A stretch of DNA of 64,000 nt from positions 115,794 to 179,793 of the forward strand of contig NZ_JAADZV010000010.1 in NCBI RefSeq assembly GCF_010645075.1, written 5' to 3'. Source of the DNA: Flavobacterium limi. GTDB lineage: Bacteria; Bacteroidota; Bacteroidia; Flavobacteriales; Flavobacteriaceae. Numbering within the stretch: position 1 is the stretch's first letter; each line of letters starts with the position of its first letter. The notes under the pieces are model-generated. The model worked only from the letters and a program-made list of their open reading frames with translations. It did not search any database and was not told the origin of the DNA. A program made the position numbers and the translations under genes. Positions 51,551 through 61,000 of this stretch are shown here, one piece after another.

Positions 51551-51631
51551 AAGTTTAGGATTAAAAATTATATTTGTATAGCTATAACAGGATTTATTTA
51601 ATAATCTGTATAGTTATTTTAGGACGGGTCA
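51551..51631 (-). repeat. Three iterated IS-end motifs at the right end
   Basis: On the minus strand TCCTAAAATA, TCCTGTTATA and TCCTAAACTT end at plus coordinates 51624, 51592 and 51560, spaced exactly 32 bp. Each is followed by an ACTATACA- or GCTATACA-like segment. The first forms the right terminal repeat. Confidence 0.7.
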
Positions 51632-51916
51632 TTTGCAACGCGGTTGTTTAAAACAGCTATGGATAAGGCATAGATAAGGCATAGATAGTGCATGAAAAGG
51701 CATTGTTTTTAATACTTAATTTTTTTAATAACTCCTGACTGCATTTTTTCTTAAATTATAATGATTGGAGTTAGTTTTTGAAGTTTTAAAATAAGGGAAT
51801 ATATAGTCAGAATTTTTAAATTTTTGAAATCCCAATAATTAAAATGATTTATTAACCAAATAATGTATTGCCGAATGAAGTATTATCTTAAATTTATCTT
51901 TTAAGAATAAATAAAA
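51632..51916. other. Non-coding gap between the IS remnant and the glycosyltransferase
   Basis: The gap opens with a short GC-richer stretch (GCAACGCGGTTG), then a short direct repeat (GATAAGGCATA twice, followed by GATAGTGCAT, about 51663-51694). The rest is AT-rich. No ORF or clear terminator is seen. A weak TATCTTTT near 51895 may be a promoter relic for the gene at 51917. Confidence 0.6.
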
Positions 51917-53005
51917 ATGAAAATTCTTTTAGTAGGAGAGTATAGTAATCTTCATGCTACATTAGCACAAGGACTAAGGGCATTAGGGCATGATGTAACA
52001 GTAGCTTCTGACGGGAGTAAATGGATGGAAAATGAAAAGGATATTAATTTATCCCGTCCTGGGTATGATTTTTATAACTCTGTTAAATACTTAGGCAAAA
52101 TACACCATACTTTCAGGAAATTTAAGGGTTATGATGTCGTACAAATTAATAGCCCTACATTTTTAGATTTAAAAATCAAAAGAAACCTGAATTTCTACAG
52201 ATTTTTGTTAAAAAACAATGCAAAAGTTTTTTTAGGAGCATTTGGCACGGATTATTTTTGGGAGAAATTATGTTTAGAAAACAAAGTCCTGAGATATTCC
52301 GATTTGTTTATAGGAGATAAACCTTTGGATATATACAAATGCGAATGGTTAAAAACTCCCTTTTTTAAAGAGGCAAATATTGAAATGGCAGAAACCTGTA
52401 ATGGTATTGTATCCTGTTTGTACGAATATTATGAAGCTTATGAAGCTTACTACAAAGATAAATTGGCCTATATTCCATTGCCAATAAATACAGATGTTCT
52501 GGAGTATAAACAAAAGGGAACTGGACAGGATAAAATCAAATTTTTTATTGGGATTCAAAAACCTAAAACGAAATTAAAAGGAACAGATGTAATGCTGGAA
52601 GAATTATTAAAAATTCAGCAGGCATATCCAAATAAGGTACAGGTGAATAATGTAACCTCTATACCCTGGTCAAAGTACGTTAAAATTATGTCTGAATCTG
52701 ATGTCCTATTGGATCAGCTCTATTCTTACACCCCGGGAATGAACGGCTTAATAGGGATGTCTCAGGGATTGGTTTTAGTAGGAGGCGGCGAACCCGAAAT
52801 GTATGATTTATTAAATGAAAGCAATAATCATCCCATTGTTAATGTATTTCCGGAGAAAGAAGATATTTACAATAAATTAGAAAGCCTGGTACATAACAAA
52901 AAAAGTATTCCTGAAATTTCGGCTAATGGCAGAAGGTTTGTAGAAGAACATCATAATTATATACATGTAGCACAACAATACGTTGATTTTTGGAACAGTA
53001 AATAA
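51917..53005 (+). CDS. GT-B glycosyltransferase (family 1-like)
   Basis: The 362-residue protein starts MKILLVGEYSNLHATLAQGLRALGHDVTVAS, the N-terminal Rossmann of GT-B glycosyltransferases. The C-terminal half has VSCLYEYYEAYEAYY, then the donor-binding region SDVLLDQLYSYTPGMNGLIGMSQGLVLVGGGEPEMYDLL (about 255-295). No membrane segment is seen. It resumes the glycan locus after the accessory block. Acceptor and donor are unknown. Confidence 0.85.
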   Translation: MKILLVGEYSNLHATLAQGLRALGHDVTVASDGSKWMENEKDINLSRPGYDFYNSVKYLGKIHHTFRKFKGYDVVQINSPTFLDLKIKRNLNFYRFLLKNNAKVFLGAFGTDYFWEKLCLENKVLRYSDLFIGDKPLDIYKCEWLKTPFFKEANIEMAETCNGIVSCLYEYYEAYEAYYKDKLAYIPLPINTDVLEYKQKGTGQDKIKFFIGIQKPKTKLKGTDVMLEELLKIQQAYPNKVQVNNVTSIPWSKYVKIMSESDVLLDQLYSYTPGMNGLIGMSQGLVLVGGGEPEMYDLLNESNNHPIVNVFPEKEDIYNKLESLVHNKKSIPEISANGRRFVEEHHNYIHVAQQYVDFWNSK

Positions 53006-53081
53006 AAATAGTAGTCTGCATAATTTAAGTACTGGATTACTCAACCGTTTTATATAACTCATTTGTTTTTATCTGAATGTA

Positions 53082-53115
53082 TTTGTTTTTTTTATCTTCA
53101 AAAAATATATATTTG
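53082..53115 (+). promoter_or_regulatory. Promoter before the GT2 gene
   Basis: TTTG (53082-53085), a 22-bp spacer and TATATTTG (53108-53115) fit the Bacteroidota promoter. The -7 box is 17 bp before the ATG at 53133, so the leader would be very short. Confidence 0.5.
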
Positions 53116-53132
53116 TACATATACGTTAATAG

Positions 53133-53957
53133 ATGGGAAATATTTTTACGGAAAATGATATTGAGATTTTGATTTCTACAATGAATCAGACAAGTCTTGA
53201 TTTTTTATTTCCAATATTTCCGTCAAAGCACTTTTCGAACTATAATATTCTCATCATTAATCAATCTGAAACTACTACTTTAGCGTCAGAATTTCCTTCG
53301 GTTAGAATTATCAATAGTGAAGGCGTAGGTTTATCCAAAAGCCGGAATTTAGCAATAAAAAATGCTATTGGAAAAATCTGCGTTATTGCTGATGATGATA
53401 TAGTGTATCAAGAAGAATTTCTGATGCGAATATGTAATGCTCATAATAAATTTCCGGATGCAGCTGTAATAAATTTTTGCGCTGTTAATGCAGGAGGAAA
53501 ACTAATGAAAAAATATCCTCTGAGAGCTAAAAGCAATTTGAGTATTTTTAATATATTAAATACGATTTCAGTCGAAATGACATTTAATAATAAAGTTTTA
53601 GAAGCCTCAAATGTTAGTTTTGATGAAAACTTTGGATTAGGAGGAGTTTTTGAGATGGGTGAAGAAGCTGCATTTTTGACTGACTTAAGAAAAAAAAACA
53701 AGCAGCTTGTTTTTGAACCATCAGTAATAGTCTTGCATGCTGAATTGACTTCTTCAAATAAAAAAAACTGGGTTGAAAGTTATTATATTAGTGGAGCATT
53801 ATTTACGAGAATTTTTAAGAACAATTATATTTTCTGGTTACTCATTAAATTGTTTTTTGATTTGAAACAGAATAAAATTGGATTAAAGAACATTAAAACT
53901 GTTATTAGTAGCGCCAATCGCGGACACAAGGATTATCAAAGAATAAAAAATAAATGA
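53133..53957 (+). CDS. Glycosyltransferase family 2
   Basis: The 274-residue protein has the GT-A nucleotide-binding pattern: IEILISTMNQTSLDFLFPIFP at the start, NSEGVGLSKSRNLAIKNA (about 67-84) and the metal-binding DDD in CVIADDDIVYQEEFL (about 88-102). FGLGGVFEMGEEAAFLTDLRK (about 168-188) carries a possible catalytic ED/EE segment. Its stop overlaps the FdtA-type start by 4 bp. The sugar transferred is unknown. Confidence 0.85.
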   Translation: MGNIFTENDIEILISTMNQTSLDFLFPIFPSKHFSNYNILIINQSETTTLASEFPSVRIINSEGVGLSKSRNLAIKNAIGKICVIADDDIVYQEEFLMRICNAHNKFPDAAVINFCAVNAGGKLMKKYPLRAKSNLSIFNILNTISVEMTFNNKVLEASNVSFDENFGLGGVFEMGEEAAFLTDLRKKNKQLVFEPSVIVLHAELTSSNKKNWVESYYISGALFTRIFKNNYIFWLLIKLFFDLKQNKIGLKNIKTVISSANRGHKDYQRIKNK

Positions 53958-54349
53958 ATATTCAAATTATAGCTATTCCTAAAATCGAAGAACGCCGCGG
54001 AAATCTTTCCGTAATAGAAGGCGATACAGTACCTTTTGAAATTAAAAGGGTTTATTATCTATATGATGTGCCAAGCGGAGCTGAACGCGGAGGTCATGCA
54101 CATAAAAACCTGCAGCAGTTTTTGGTAGCTTTAAGCGGCTGTTTTGATGTAGTTTTAAATGATGGTAAAGAAGAACAAATTATTACCTTAAACAAACCTT
54201 ATGAAGGTTTATTGATTAAATCCGGGATCTGGAGAGAACTTCAGAATTTTTCTTCTGGTTCTGTATGCTTAGTAGTAGCCTCAGAAGTTTATATTGAAGA
54301 AGATTATATCAGGGATTTTGAAGAGTTTAAGGCTTTTAAAATTAGTTAG
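53954..54349 (+). CDS. fdtA: Cupin sugar 3,4-ketoisomerase (FdtA/QdtA family)
   Basis: The 131-residue cupin isomerises dTDP-4-keto-6-deoxyglucose to the 3-keto sugar. Family signatures are EERRGNLSVIEGDTVPFEIKRVYYLYDVP, GGHAHKNLQQFLVALSG (the His pair of the active site, about 47-52) and YIEEDYIRDFEEF. It provides the substrate for the FdtB-type aminotransferase at 36586. Together they make a dTDP-3-amino-3,6-dideoxyhexose (for example Fuc3N or Qui3N). The two genes are usually adjacent but are split here by the RHS block. Confidence 0.93.
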   Translation: MNIQIIAIPKIEERRGNLSVIEGDTVPFEIKRVYYLYDVPSGAERGGHAHKNLQQFLVALSGCFDVVLNDGKEEQIITLNKPYEGLLIKSGIWRELQNFSSGSVCLVVASEVYIEEDYIRDFEEFKAFKIS

Positions 54350-55284
54350 CGATAAACACTAAACGCAATCCCTTTTCTGTACAAGCTTTTTTTAATTTTT
54401 AACAGAGGAACCTGGATCCATCTGGGTAAATGGAAAATGATCCAGTTTTTTAGTGTGATGTTTTTTTTGGAAATAGCATTGTAATATTCATATGCTGCTT
54501 TTGTATTACCACTAATTTTAAATTTTAACGCGTAATCCATCCGATTAACATCTAAAAAGGCTTTTAATGTTGGATGTGTCGCTTCTTCTTTTTGAAATAC
54601 AGAAAAATCAATCAGTTTCTTTTTACTGATATTTTTCTTTGAAAGACTGCGATTATCCATAGCATTATATTCAACGGTAACATTTCCGGTAATGGCAGCA
54701 GGAAAAAGAATAGCGATTCGAATCCATAAGTCCAGATCCTGACCACTTGAAATAGAAGTGTTAAAAAAACCTGTTTTATCAAAAACTCTTTTCGGTACTA
54801 CTACGGCCGAGGTTAACGCAATCCGGCTTACAAGACTCGAATAAAAAAAATCAGGTATAATTCCGGAAAATTTTTCAGAAAGATTCAAAAAAGAATTTTT
54901 AACAAACCTTTTTTCTGAAACCTTAGAGATGTATCTGGAAGCATAAAGTCCTGCGTTAGGGCAATCCTGAATCAATTTTTGCAGTGTTTCCAGATGATTG
55001 GGAAACCAATAGTCATCAGCATCAAGAAAAGCTATAAAATTTCCTTTGGATTTTTTAATACCAAGGTTTCTTGCTGCAGAAGCACCCTGGTTTTTTTGAC
55101 TGTAAATCTGAATTCTTTCATCATTAAGGGTTTGTACTATCGCTTCACTTTCGTCAGTAGATTCATCGTTAATGATTATAATTTCATAGTCAGTAAAAGT
55201 TTGGCTGAAAACACTTTTTAAAGTATTTTCAATATAACTTTCTTTGTTGTAAAGAGGTATAATTATAGAAAAATAGGGTGTCAT
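54346..55284 (-). CDS. Glycosyltransferase family 2
   Basis: The 312-residue protein begins YFSIIIPLYNKESYIENTLKSVFSQTFTDYEIIIINDESTDES, the classic GT2 start. The DxD motif is in FIAFLDADDYWFP (about 86-98), and SGQDLDLWIRI (about 178-188) is typical of the acceptor side. The stop overlaps the convergent FdtA-type stop by 4 bp. Its ATG overlaps the stop of the gene upstream on the minus strand (ATGA). The pair is inverted relative to the rest of the locus. Confidence 0.9.
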   Translation of the reverse strand: MTPYFSIIIPLYNKESYIENTLKSVFSQTFTDYEIIIINDESTDESEAIVQTLNDERIQIYSQKNQGASAARNLGIKKSKGNFIAFLDADDYWFPNHLETLQKLIQDCPNAGLYASRYISKVSEKRFVKNSFLNLSEKFSGIIPDFFYSSLVSRIALTSAVVVPKRVFDKTGFFNTSISSGQDLDLWIRIAILFPAAITGNVTVEYNAMDNRSLSKKNISKKKLIDFSVFQKEEATHPTLKAFLDVNRMDYALKFKISGNTKAAYEYYNAISKKNITLKNWIIFHLPRWIQVPLLKIKKSLYRKGIAFSVYR

Positions 55285-56168
55285 CTTGATTGTAATTTAC
55301 AAAAATAGCCCAATTTATATAAATCAAACAAAAGCAATGAAGGGTTTTGTGAAAGCAAATTATTTATGATTTTGTTTTCAAATGTATTGAAAAATAATAC
55401 TATAACCGGAGTGAGTTTTAGTTTGTTTAGTGCTGAATAGACTGATAGAATTTTGTTTCCTGAAAAAACTGTTTCTTTTGAATTAATAAAAGCTAAATTT
55501 TCTAAAGCAATTTTGGTTTTGTTCAAAAATAATAAAGAACTCTCTAAATTTAAATGAAAAGCCGGGTTTTCGATATGCGTTACTAAAATGTTATTGACTT
55601 CTAATTTCATCAGAAAAGATAAGTCCTCATAGCCATATTTTTTTAAAGTGGAGTCAAAAGGATGTTTTAAGAGCAATTCTTTTTTTAGTAATAAATTAGA
55701 CGTTAACGCCCTTATGTTGGGTTTTCTCTTTCTGTTTTCTAAAGAAATTGATTCTCGGTTATGGCCATAAACCCATCGTAAAAGCTGATCCTTTTCTGGT
55801 TTTTTTGTTTTGTAAAGTATTCCTCCAAAAATAATAGGTTTGTTGTTTTTTTGAATATTTAAGAAATAATTCTCAATGAAATTTGATTCTTTAGGGAACA
55901 TGTCAGAATCTAAAAACAGCAACCAGGAAAATTTAGCTTTGGATGCGAGATGATTTCTGTTTTCTGCTCTTCCCAAATTTTTTTTATTAGAAAAAAAAGA
56001 ACAATATTTTAAAGCATTTATATTTTTATTTTCTGCTAAAAAATCATTGGAGCAATCATCCTGACATAAGATTTCAAACTTTATATTGCAATTCAGACAC
56101 TGCTTTTGGAGTTCCAAAACCAGTGGAAAAGCATTATAGTTATAAGTTGGAATAAGGATGGAAAGCAT
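55281..56168 (-). CDS. Glycosyltransferase family 2
   Basis: The 295-residue protein starts MLSILIPTYNYNAFPLVLELQKQ, then FEILCQDDCSNDF. The DxD is in WLLFLDSDMFPKESNF (about 82-97). KYGYEDLSFLMKLE (about 189-202) supplies an ED motif. The sequence is Lys/Asn-rich and AT-rich. It is coupled to the GT2 gene downstream by a 4-bp overlap and diverges from the methyltransferase gene, with 99 bp between starts. Confidence 0.88.
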   Translation of the reverse strand: MLSILIPTYNYNAFPLVLELQKQCLNCNIKFEILCQDDCSNDFLAENKNINALKYCSFFSNKKNLGRAENRNHLASKAKFSWLLFLDSDMFPKESNFIENYFLNIQKNNKPIIFGGILYKTKKPEKDQLLRWVYGHNRESISLENRKRKPNIRALTSNLLLKKELLLKHPFDSTLKKYGYEDLSFLMKLEVNNILVTHIENPAFHLNLESSLLFLNKTKIALENLAFINSKETVFSGNKILSVYSALNKLKLTPVIVLFFNTFENKIINNLLSQNPSLLLFDLYKLGYFCKLQSR

Positions 56169-56267
56169 CTAAAACCGATTTTTTAAATATATTTGTAAAG
56201 GAAATGTTTTTATTTAAAACAGCCATAAAATATTGTCAAATTTGATTTCAAATTCTGAAAAAGAAAA

Positions 56268-57104
56268 ATGAATTTAAGAAATATCTATTACTCTCTTTCA
56301 CCAAAATCAAGATTCCTTGTTCGAAAATTATACTATTATCCGATAGATATTCTGGATAGTATTCAGGGAAAGAAAAATAAGTATGTTCCCAATAAAGGAG
56401 ACATCTTTATCGGTTCAGGAGATTTTTTAGCTCAGGGAAACCATCATCTTGAAATTTTAAAAAAATATGCAGACCTAAAAGAAAATCATTCAGTACTGGA
56501 TATAGGCTGCGGAATAGGGCGTGCTGCTGTTGCATTAACTCAATATTTATCAGAGGAAGGAAAATATGAAGGATTTGACGTAGTTGAAAAAGGAATCTTA
56601 TGGTGCAAAAAACATATTTCTGCAGACTTTTCTAATTTTAATTTTCAATACATTCCGCTGAATAATGACCTCTACCATTTTACAGAGAAGAGGGCTGAGG
56701 ATTTTGTGTTTCCATATGAGAATCATTCTTTTGACGCCATTTTCTTATTTTCAGTTTTTACACATATGCAGCCTTTAGAGGTGCAAAATTATTTTAATGA
56801 AATTCAAAGGGTTTTAAAGCCGGGCGGAAAATGCCTTGGGACTTTCTTTTTATATGATGGCAAAAATGAAGAAACGATTTCAAAGAAACAAAACAAAATC
56901 AATTTTCCTTATGAAAGAGAAAATTTCAGGTTAATGAATGAAAAAGTGCCTTCTGCTAATATTGCTTTTGATGAAAAGTATATTGACAAAATGATGAAAA
57001 TTGCGGATCTGAAACTGGAAAATAAAATATACGGAAACTGGTCAAAAAGAACCTGTGAAGGACTGTTTGATTTTCAGGATATTTTAGTGTTTAAAAAAGA
57101 TTAG
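56268..57104 (+). CDS. Class I SAM-dependent methyltransferase
   Basis: The 278-residue protein has an N-terminal extension then motif I HSVLDIGCGIGRAAVAL (about 75-91), an acidic loop YEGFDVVEKGI, and motif post-I/II VFPYENHSFDAIFLFSVFTHM (about 147-167) with VLKPGGKCLGTFFL. It is a Rossmann methyltransferase. Position at the end of the glycan locus suggests sugar methylation or capping, as inference. It converges on ftsE with a 5-bp gap. Confidence 0.85.
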   Translation: MNLRNIYYSLSPKSRFLVRKLYYYPIDILDSIQGKKNKYVPNKGDIFIGSGDFLAQGNHHLEILKKYADLKENHSVLDIGCGIGRAAVALTQYLSEEGKYEGFDVVEKGILWCKKHISADFSNFNFQYIPLNNDLYHFTEKRAEDFVFPYENHSFDAIFLFSVFTHMQPLEVQNYFNEIQRVLKPGGKCLGTFFLYDGKNEETISKKQNKINFPYERENFRLMNEKVPSANIAFDEKYIDKMMKIADLKLENKIYGNWSKRTCEGLFDFQDILVFKKD

Positions 57105-57109
57105 TGAAG

Positions 57110-57793
57110 TTACACACTTCTTTGTACAACCTCAAAAATTCTCTCATCTTCGCATTTTAATGTTTTAGATGGGAATTTCATCAGCAATGCATAATCATGA
57201 GTGGCCATGATAATGGTTTTTCCGTTGGCGTTGATTTTTTTCAATACTTCTAAAACTTCAGAACTCGTTTGTGGATCAAGGTTTCCGGTTGGTTCATCAG
57301 CAAGGATGAATTCAGGATCGTTTAATAAAGCTCTTGCAATGGCAACACGCTGCTGCTCTCCACCCGAAAGTTGGTGAGGCATTTTGTTCAGAAAATCTTT
57401 CATGCCAACTTTATCCAAAACTTCATCAATTTTATGCTGCATGGCTTCTTTCTCTACCCAGCCGGTTGCTTTAAGTACAAACAGCATATTGTCTTTTACA
57501 GTTCTGTCCGGAAGTAATTTAAAATCCTGAAATACAATTCCGATTTTACGTCTCAAATATGGGATCTGACTTTCTTTCAGGTTGGCCAAATCAAATTCAA
57601 CAATATGTCCTTCGCCCTCAGAAAGAGGTAAATCACCATACAAAGTTTTCATGAAACTACTTTTTCCGGAACCTGTTTTTCCAATTATATAGATAAATTC
57701 TCCATGCTCAACTTCTAAATTGATATGCGATAAAATTTTTCTTCCTTCCTGAAATATAGTGACATCTTTAAGGGATAGTACGGTTTCTGACAT
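57110..57793 (-). CDS. ftsE: Cell-division ABC ATPase FtsE
   Basis: The 227-residue protein has Walker A IIGKTGSGKSSFMKTLYG (about 36-53), FQDFKLLPDRTVKDN (Q-loop, about 88-102), signature LSGGEQQRVAIARALL (about 142-157), Walker B FILADEPTGNLDP and the H-loop MATHDYALL. The FQDFKLLPDRTV stretch and the LKCEDERIFEV tail match FtsE. FtsE drives FtsX to activate peptidoglycan hydrolases at the septum. No ftsX gene is in the window. It is a single gene here. Confidence 0.93.
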   Translation of the reverse strand: MSETVLSLKDVTIFQEGRKILSHINLEVEHGEFIYIIGKTGSGKSSFMKTLYGDLPLSEGEGHIVEFDLANLKESQIPYLRRKIGIVFQDFKLLPDRTVKDNMLFVLKATGWVEKEAMQHKIDEVLDKVGMKDFLNKMPHQLSGGEQQRVAIARALLNDPEFILADEPTGNLDPQTSSEVLEVLKKINANGKTIIMATHDYALLMKFPSKTLKCEDERIFEVVQRSV

Positions 57794-58079
57794 AATAAAA
57801 TTGATTTGAATGTAAAAGTAATAAGTTAACGGTTGGATTCAAAATAAATTTTAATCATTTGAACAGAAAAAATATTCATGGACAATGTGTAGAAAGATTT
57901 ACTTTATAGTTAAACTATCTTATTCTAAACGAATCGGTTTGGTGAAATTATAATCGGTATTTTGAGGCTTGTAAAGCTGAAAAAAGTAAAAACTTAAAAT
58001 TTTTGTTCATAATAAAAGCTTAAAGCGTTTCGTTATAAACGGTATAAAATGATACATTTGAATATTAAATATAATTAAA
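57794..58079. other. Divergent gap between ftsE and the TPR gene
   Basis: The 286-bp gap is AT-rich and holds the TACATTTG box near its right end. I saw no ORF with coding character, no hairpin and no repeat in the remainder. Confidence 0.6.
58053..58060 (+). promoter_or_regulatory. -7 box (TACATTTG) for the TPR gene
   Basis: TACATTTG matches TAnnTTTG exactly and lies 20 bp before the ATG at 58081-58083 area. A TTTC near 58029 could be a weak -33 element about 21 bp upstream. Confidence 0.5.
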
Positions 58080-61000
58080 ATGCGTAAAATTTCCTGGTTC
58101 TTTTTAATACCATTCGTCCTTTTTTCGGCTATGGTTTCGGCACAAAAATCAGCTATATATACCTACGAATTAAAGGATTTTGATAAAGCACTGGCTTTAT
58201 ATAATGACAAACAATATGCCTCGGCCCAGCATATTTTTGAATCTGTGAAAAATCAGGCCACTACAGAAGAAGTTAAATCAGATTGTGCCTATTATATCGC
58301 CAATTGCGCGATTAGAACGAATCAGGCAAATGCTGATGAATTAATGGAAAGATTTGTTGAAGATTATCCAACAAGTACCAAACAAAATCAGGCTTATATT
58401 GAGGTTGCGCATTATTTCTTCGAGCAGGGAGATTATTCAAAAGCACTGCAATGGTTTGACAGGGTTGATGAAAGTTACATGAGCAAATCTGATCTGGATA
58501 AATTTAATTTCCAAAAAGGATACAGTTATTTCAATGCCAAAAAGAAAAAAGAAGCAACAACCTATTTTAATAAAGTGGTGAATTCGCCTGAATTTGGTTC
58601 GCAAGCCAAATATTATTTAGGTTTTATGGCTTATGAAGGTGATGATTACAAGGAAGCGACCAAATATTTTGACGAGGTTTCCGGCGAAGAAAAATACAAG
58701 GAAAAGCTTTCCTATTTTCAGGCAGATATGAATTTTAAACTGGGTAATTTTCAAAAAGCTATCGAGCTGGGACAAGCAGCAATGGCGAAGTCGAATGCAC
58801 TTGAAAAGTCTGAATTGAATAAAATTATTGGCGAAAGCTATTTCAATTTAAAACAATACGGTAAAGCAATTCCATACCTGGAGCAATACGCAGGAAGAAA
58901 AGGAAAATGGAATAATACCGATTTCTACCAGTTAGGCTACGCTTATTACGAACAAAAAGACTACGAAAAAGCGATTTCGCAATTCAATAAAATTATTGAG
59001 GGTAAGGATTTTGTAGCGCAGAATGCCTATTACCATTTAGGTTTGGCTTATCTGAACACAGGCAAAAAACAAGAAGCTTTAAATGCTTTTAAAAATGCTT
59101 CCGAGATGGATTTTAACGCACAAATTCAGGAAGATGCAGCTTTGAATTATGCTAAGTTAAGCTATGATATCGGGAATCAATACCAGACTGTTCCGGGAAT
59201 TTTACTTGATTTCTTAAAAAAATATCCTAATAATTCAAGCCGTACAGAAGTAGAAAAATTATTGGTTGACTCTTATATTTCGACTAAAAATTACAAAGAA
59301 GCTTTGGTTTTATTAGAAAAAAACAGAACTCCGGAAAATAAATTAGCGTACCAAAAAGTGCTTTTTTACAGAGGTTTAGAATTATACAATGAGTCTAATT
59401 ATGCTGAAGCTTTAAAAATGTTCAATGGTGCTGTAAAAGAACAAAAGAACCCTGAATTTACTGCCCGTGCTACTTTCTGGAAAGCAGAGTCTGAGTACGT
59501 AACGGATGATTTTAGAAATGCATTATTGAGCTATAAGCAATTCGCAGGTTTGGCTGCTGCAAAAACAACTGACGAATATAAAAACATCAATTATAATATT
59601 GGATACACGTATTTTAAACTGAAAGAGTATGATCAGGCGGGGAATTCATTTCAGGCTCAGATTGATAATGCTCCGGCAGATAAAGTGCGTCTGAATGATT
59701 CGTATTTACGTTTGGGAGATTGCCGATTTGTAACTTCTAAATATGCCCAGGCAATGGAAGCCTATGGAAAAGCAATCAGCGCAAAAGGTGTTGATGCTGA
59801 TTATGCACAGTTTCAAAGAGCGATTTCTTATGGATTTATGTCCAGAAACGATAAGAAAATTGATGAGCTGAATAATTTCCTTCAGATGTATAAGAAATCA
59901 GAATATCGTGATGATGTTTTATTTGAATTGGCCAATACGTATGTAGCTGATAAAAAGAACGATCAGGCTATTAAAACGTATGATCAGCTGATTTCAGAAT
60001 ATAAAAACGGGTCGTTTACTTCAAAATCAATTTTAAGACAAGGTTTGATTTATTACAATTCAGATCGCGACGAACAGGCTTTGACAAAATTCAAAAAAGT
60101 TGCTGCTGAGTTTCCAAAAACTCCAGAGGCTTTGGAAGCAGTTTCTACAGCAAGATTAATCTATGTTGATTCCGGAAAAGTAGATGAATATGCAACATGG
60201 GTAAGAACATTGGATTTTGTTTCGGTTACGGATGCAGAATTAGATAATGATACTTATGATGCTGCTTTCAAGCAATACAGTCAAAATAATAGTAAACAGG
60301 CAATTCCGGGATTTACGGGTTATGTGAGTAAATTTCCATCCGGATTGCATTCATTAGAAGCCAATTTTTATCTGGCACAGTTGCTTTATGCAGAAGGTTC
60401 AGAAGCAAACTCAGTGGCAAATTATCAGTATGTAATTGGACAGCCAAGAAACGAATTTACGGAACAGTCACTAAATAAACTGGCTCAGATTTTTCTGAAA
60501 GCAAAAGATTGTGATAAAGCAATTCCGGTTTTAGTTCGTTTAAGTGAGGAGTCTGATTCTGCTCAGAATCAAAACTTTGCTCAGGCCAATTTGATGAAAT
60601 GTTATTATGATAAAAAAGATTATAATAATTCGGTTGTGTACGCTGATAAAGTTTTACAAAATGCAAAAGCTGATGCTAATGTTAAAGCAGATGCACAAAT
60701 TATCGTGGCAAGGGCAGCAATGCAAAGCGGAGATGAGGATAAAGCAAAAGGTGCGTATGCGAAATTATCAACAACATCAAAAGGAGAATTAGCAGCAGAA
60801 GCTTTGTATTATGATGCGTATTTTAAAACGAAAGAAGGCAAATTTGATGCTTCGAACGTATCAGTTCAGAAATTAGCTAAAAACTATTCTGCATACAAAT
60901 ATTACGGAGCGAAAAGCTTGGTTTTAATGGCGAAAAACTTTTACGGATTAAAAGACAGCTATCAGGCAACTTATATTTTAGATAACGTAATAAACAATTT

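Larger units (their letters stand above)
50623..51631 (+). mobile_element. Decayed IS3-family insertion sequence, internally deleted
   Basis: The element has 17-bp terminal inverted repeats: TGTCTCGTCCTAAAATA at the left, and the complement of TGACCCGTCCTAAAATA at the right. The ends TG...CA are usual for IS3. TTTG lies just outside both ends (50618-50621 and 51632-51635), a possible target duplication that is imperfect by one base. Its ~1009 bp is shorter than the usual 1.2-1.5 kb. An OrfA remains, but OrfB lacks its N-terminal half, so the element cannot move by itself. It lies directly after the RHS/immunity pair. Confidence 0.82.
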
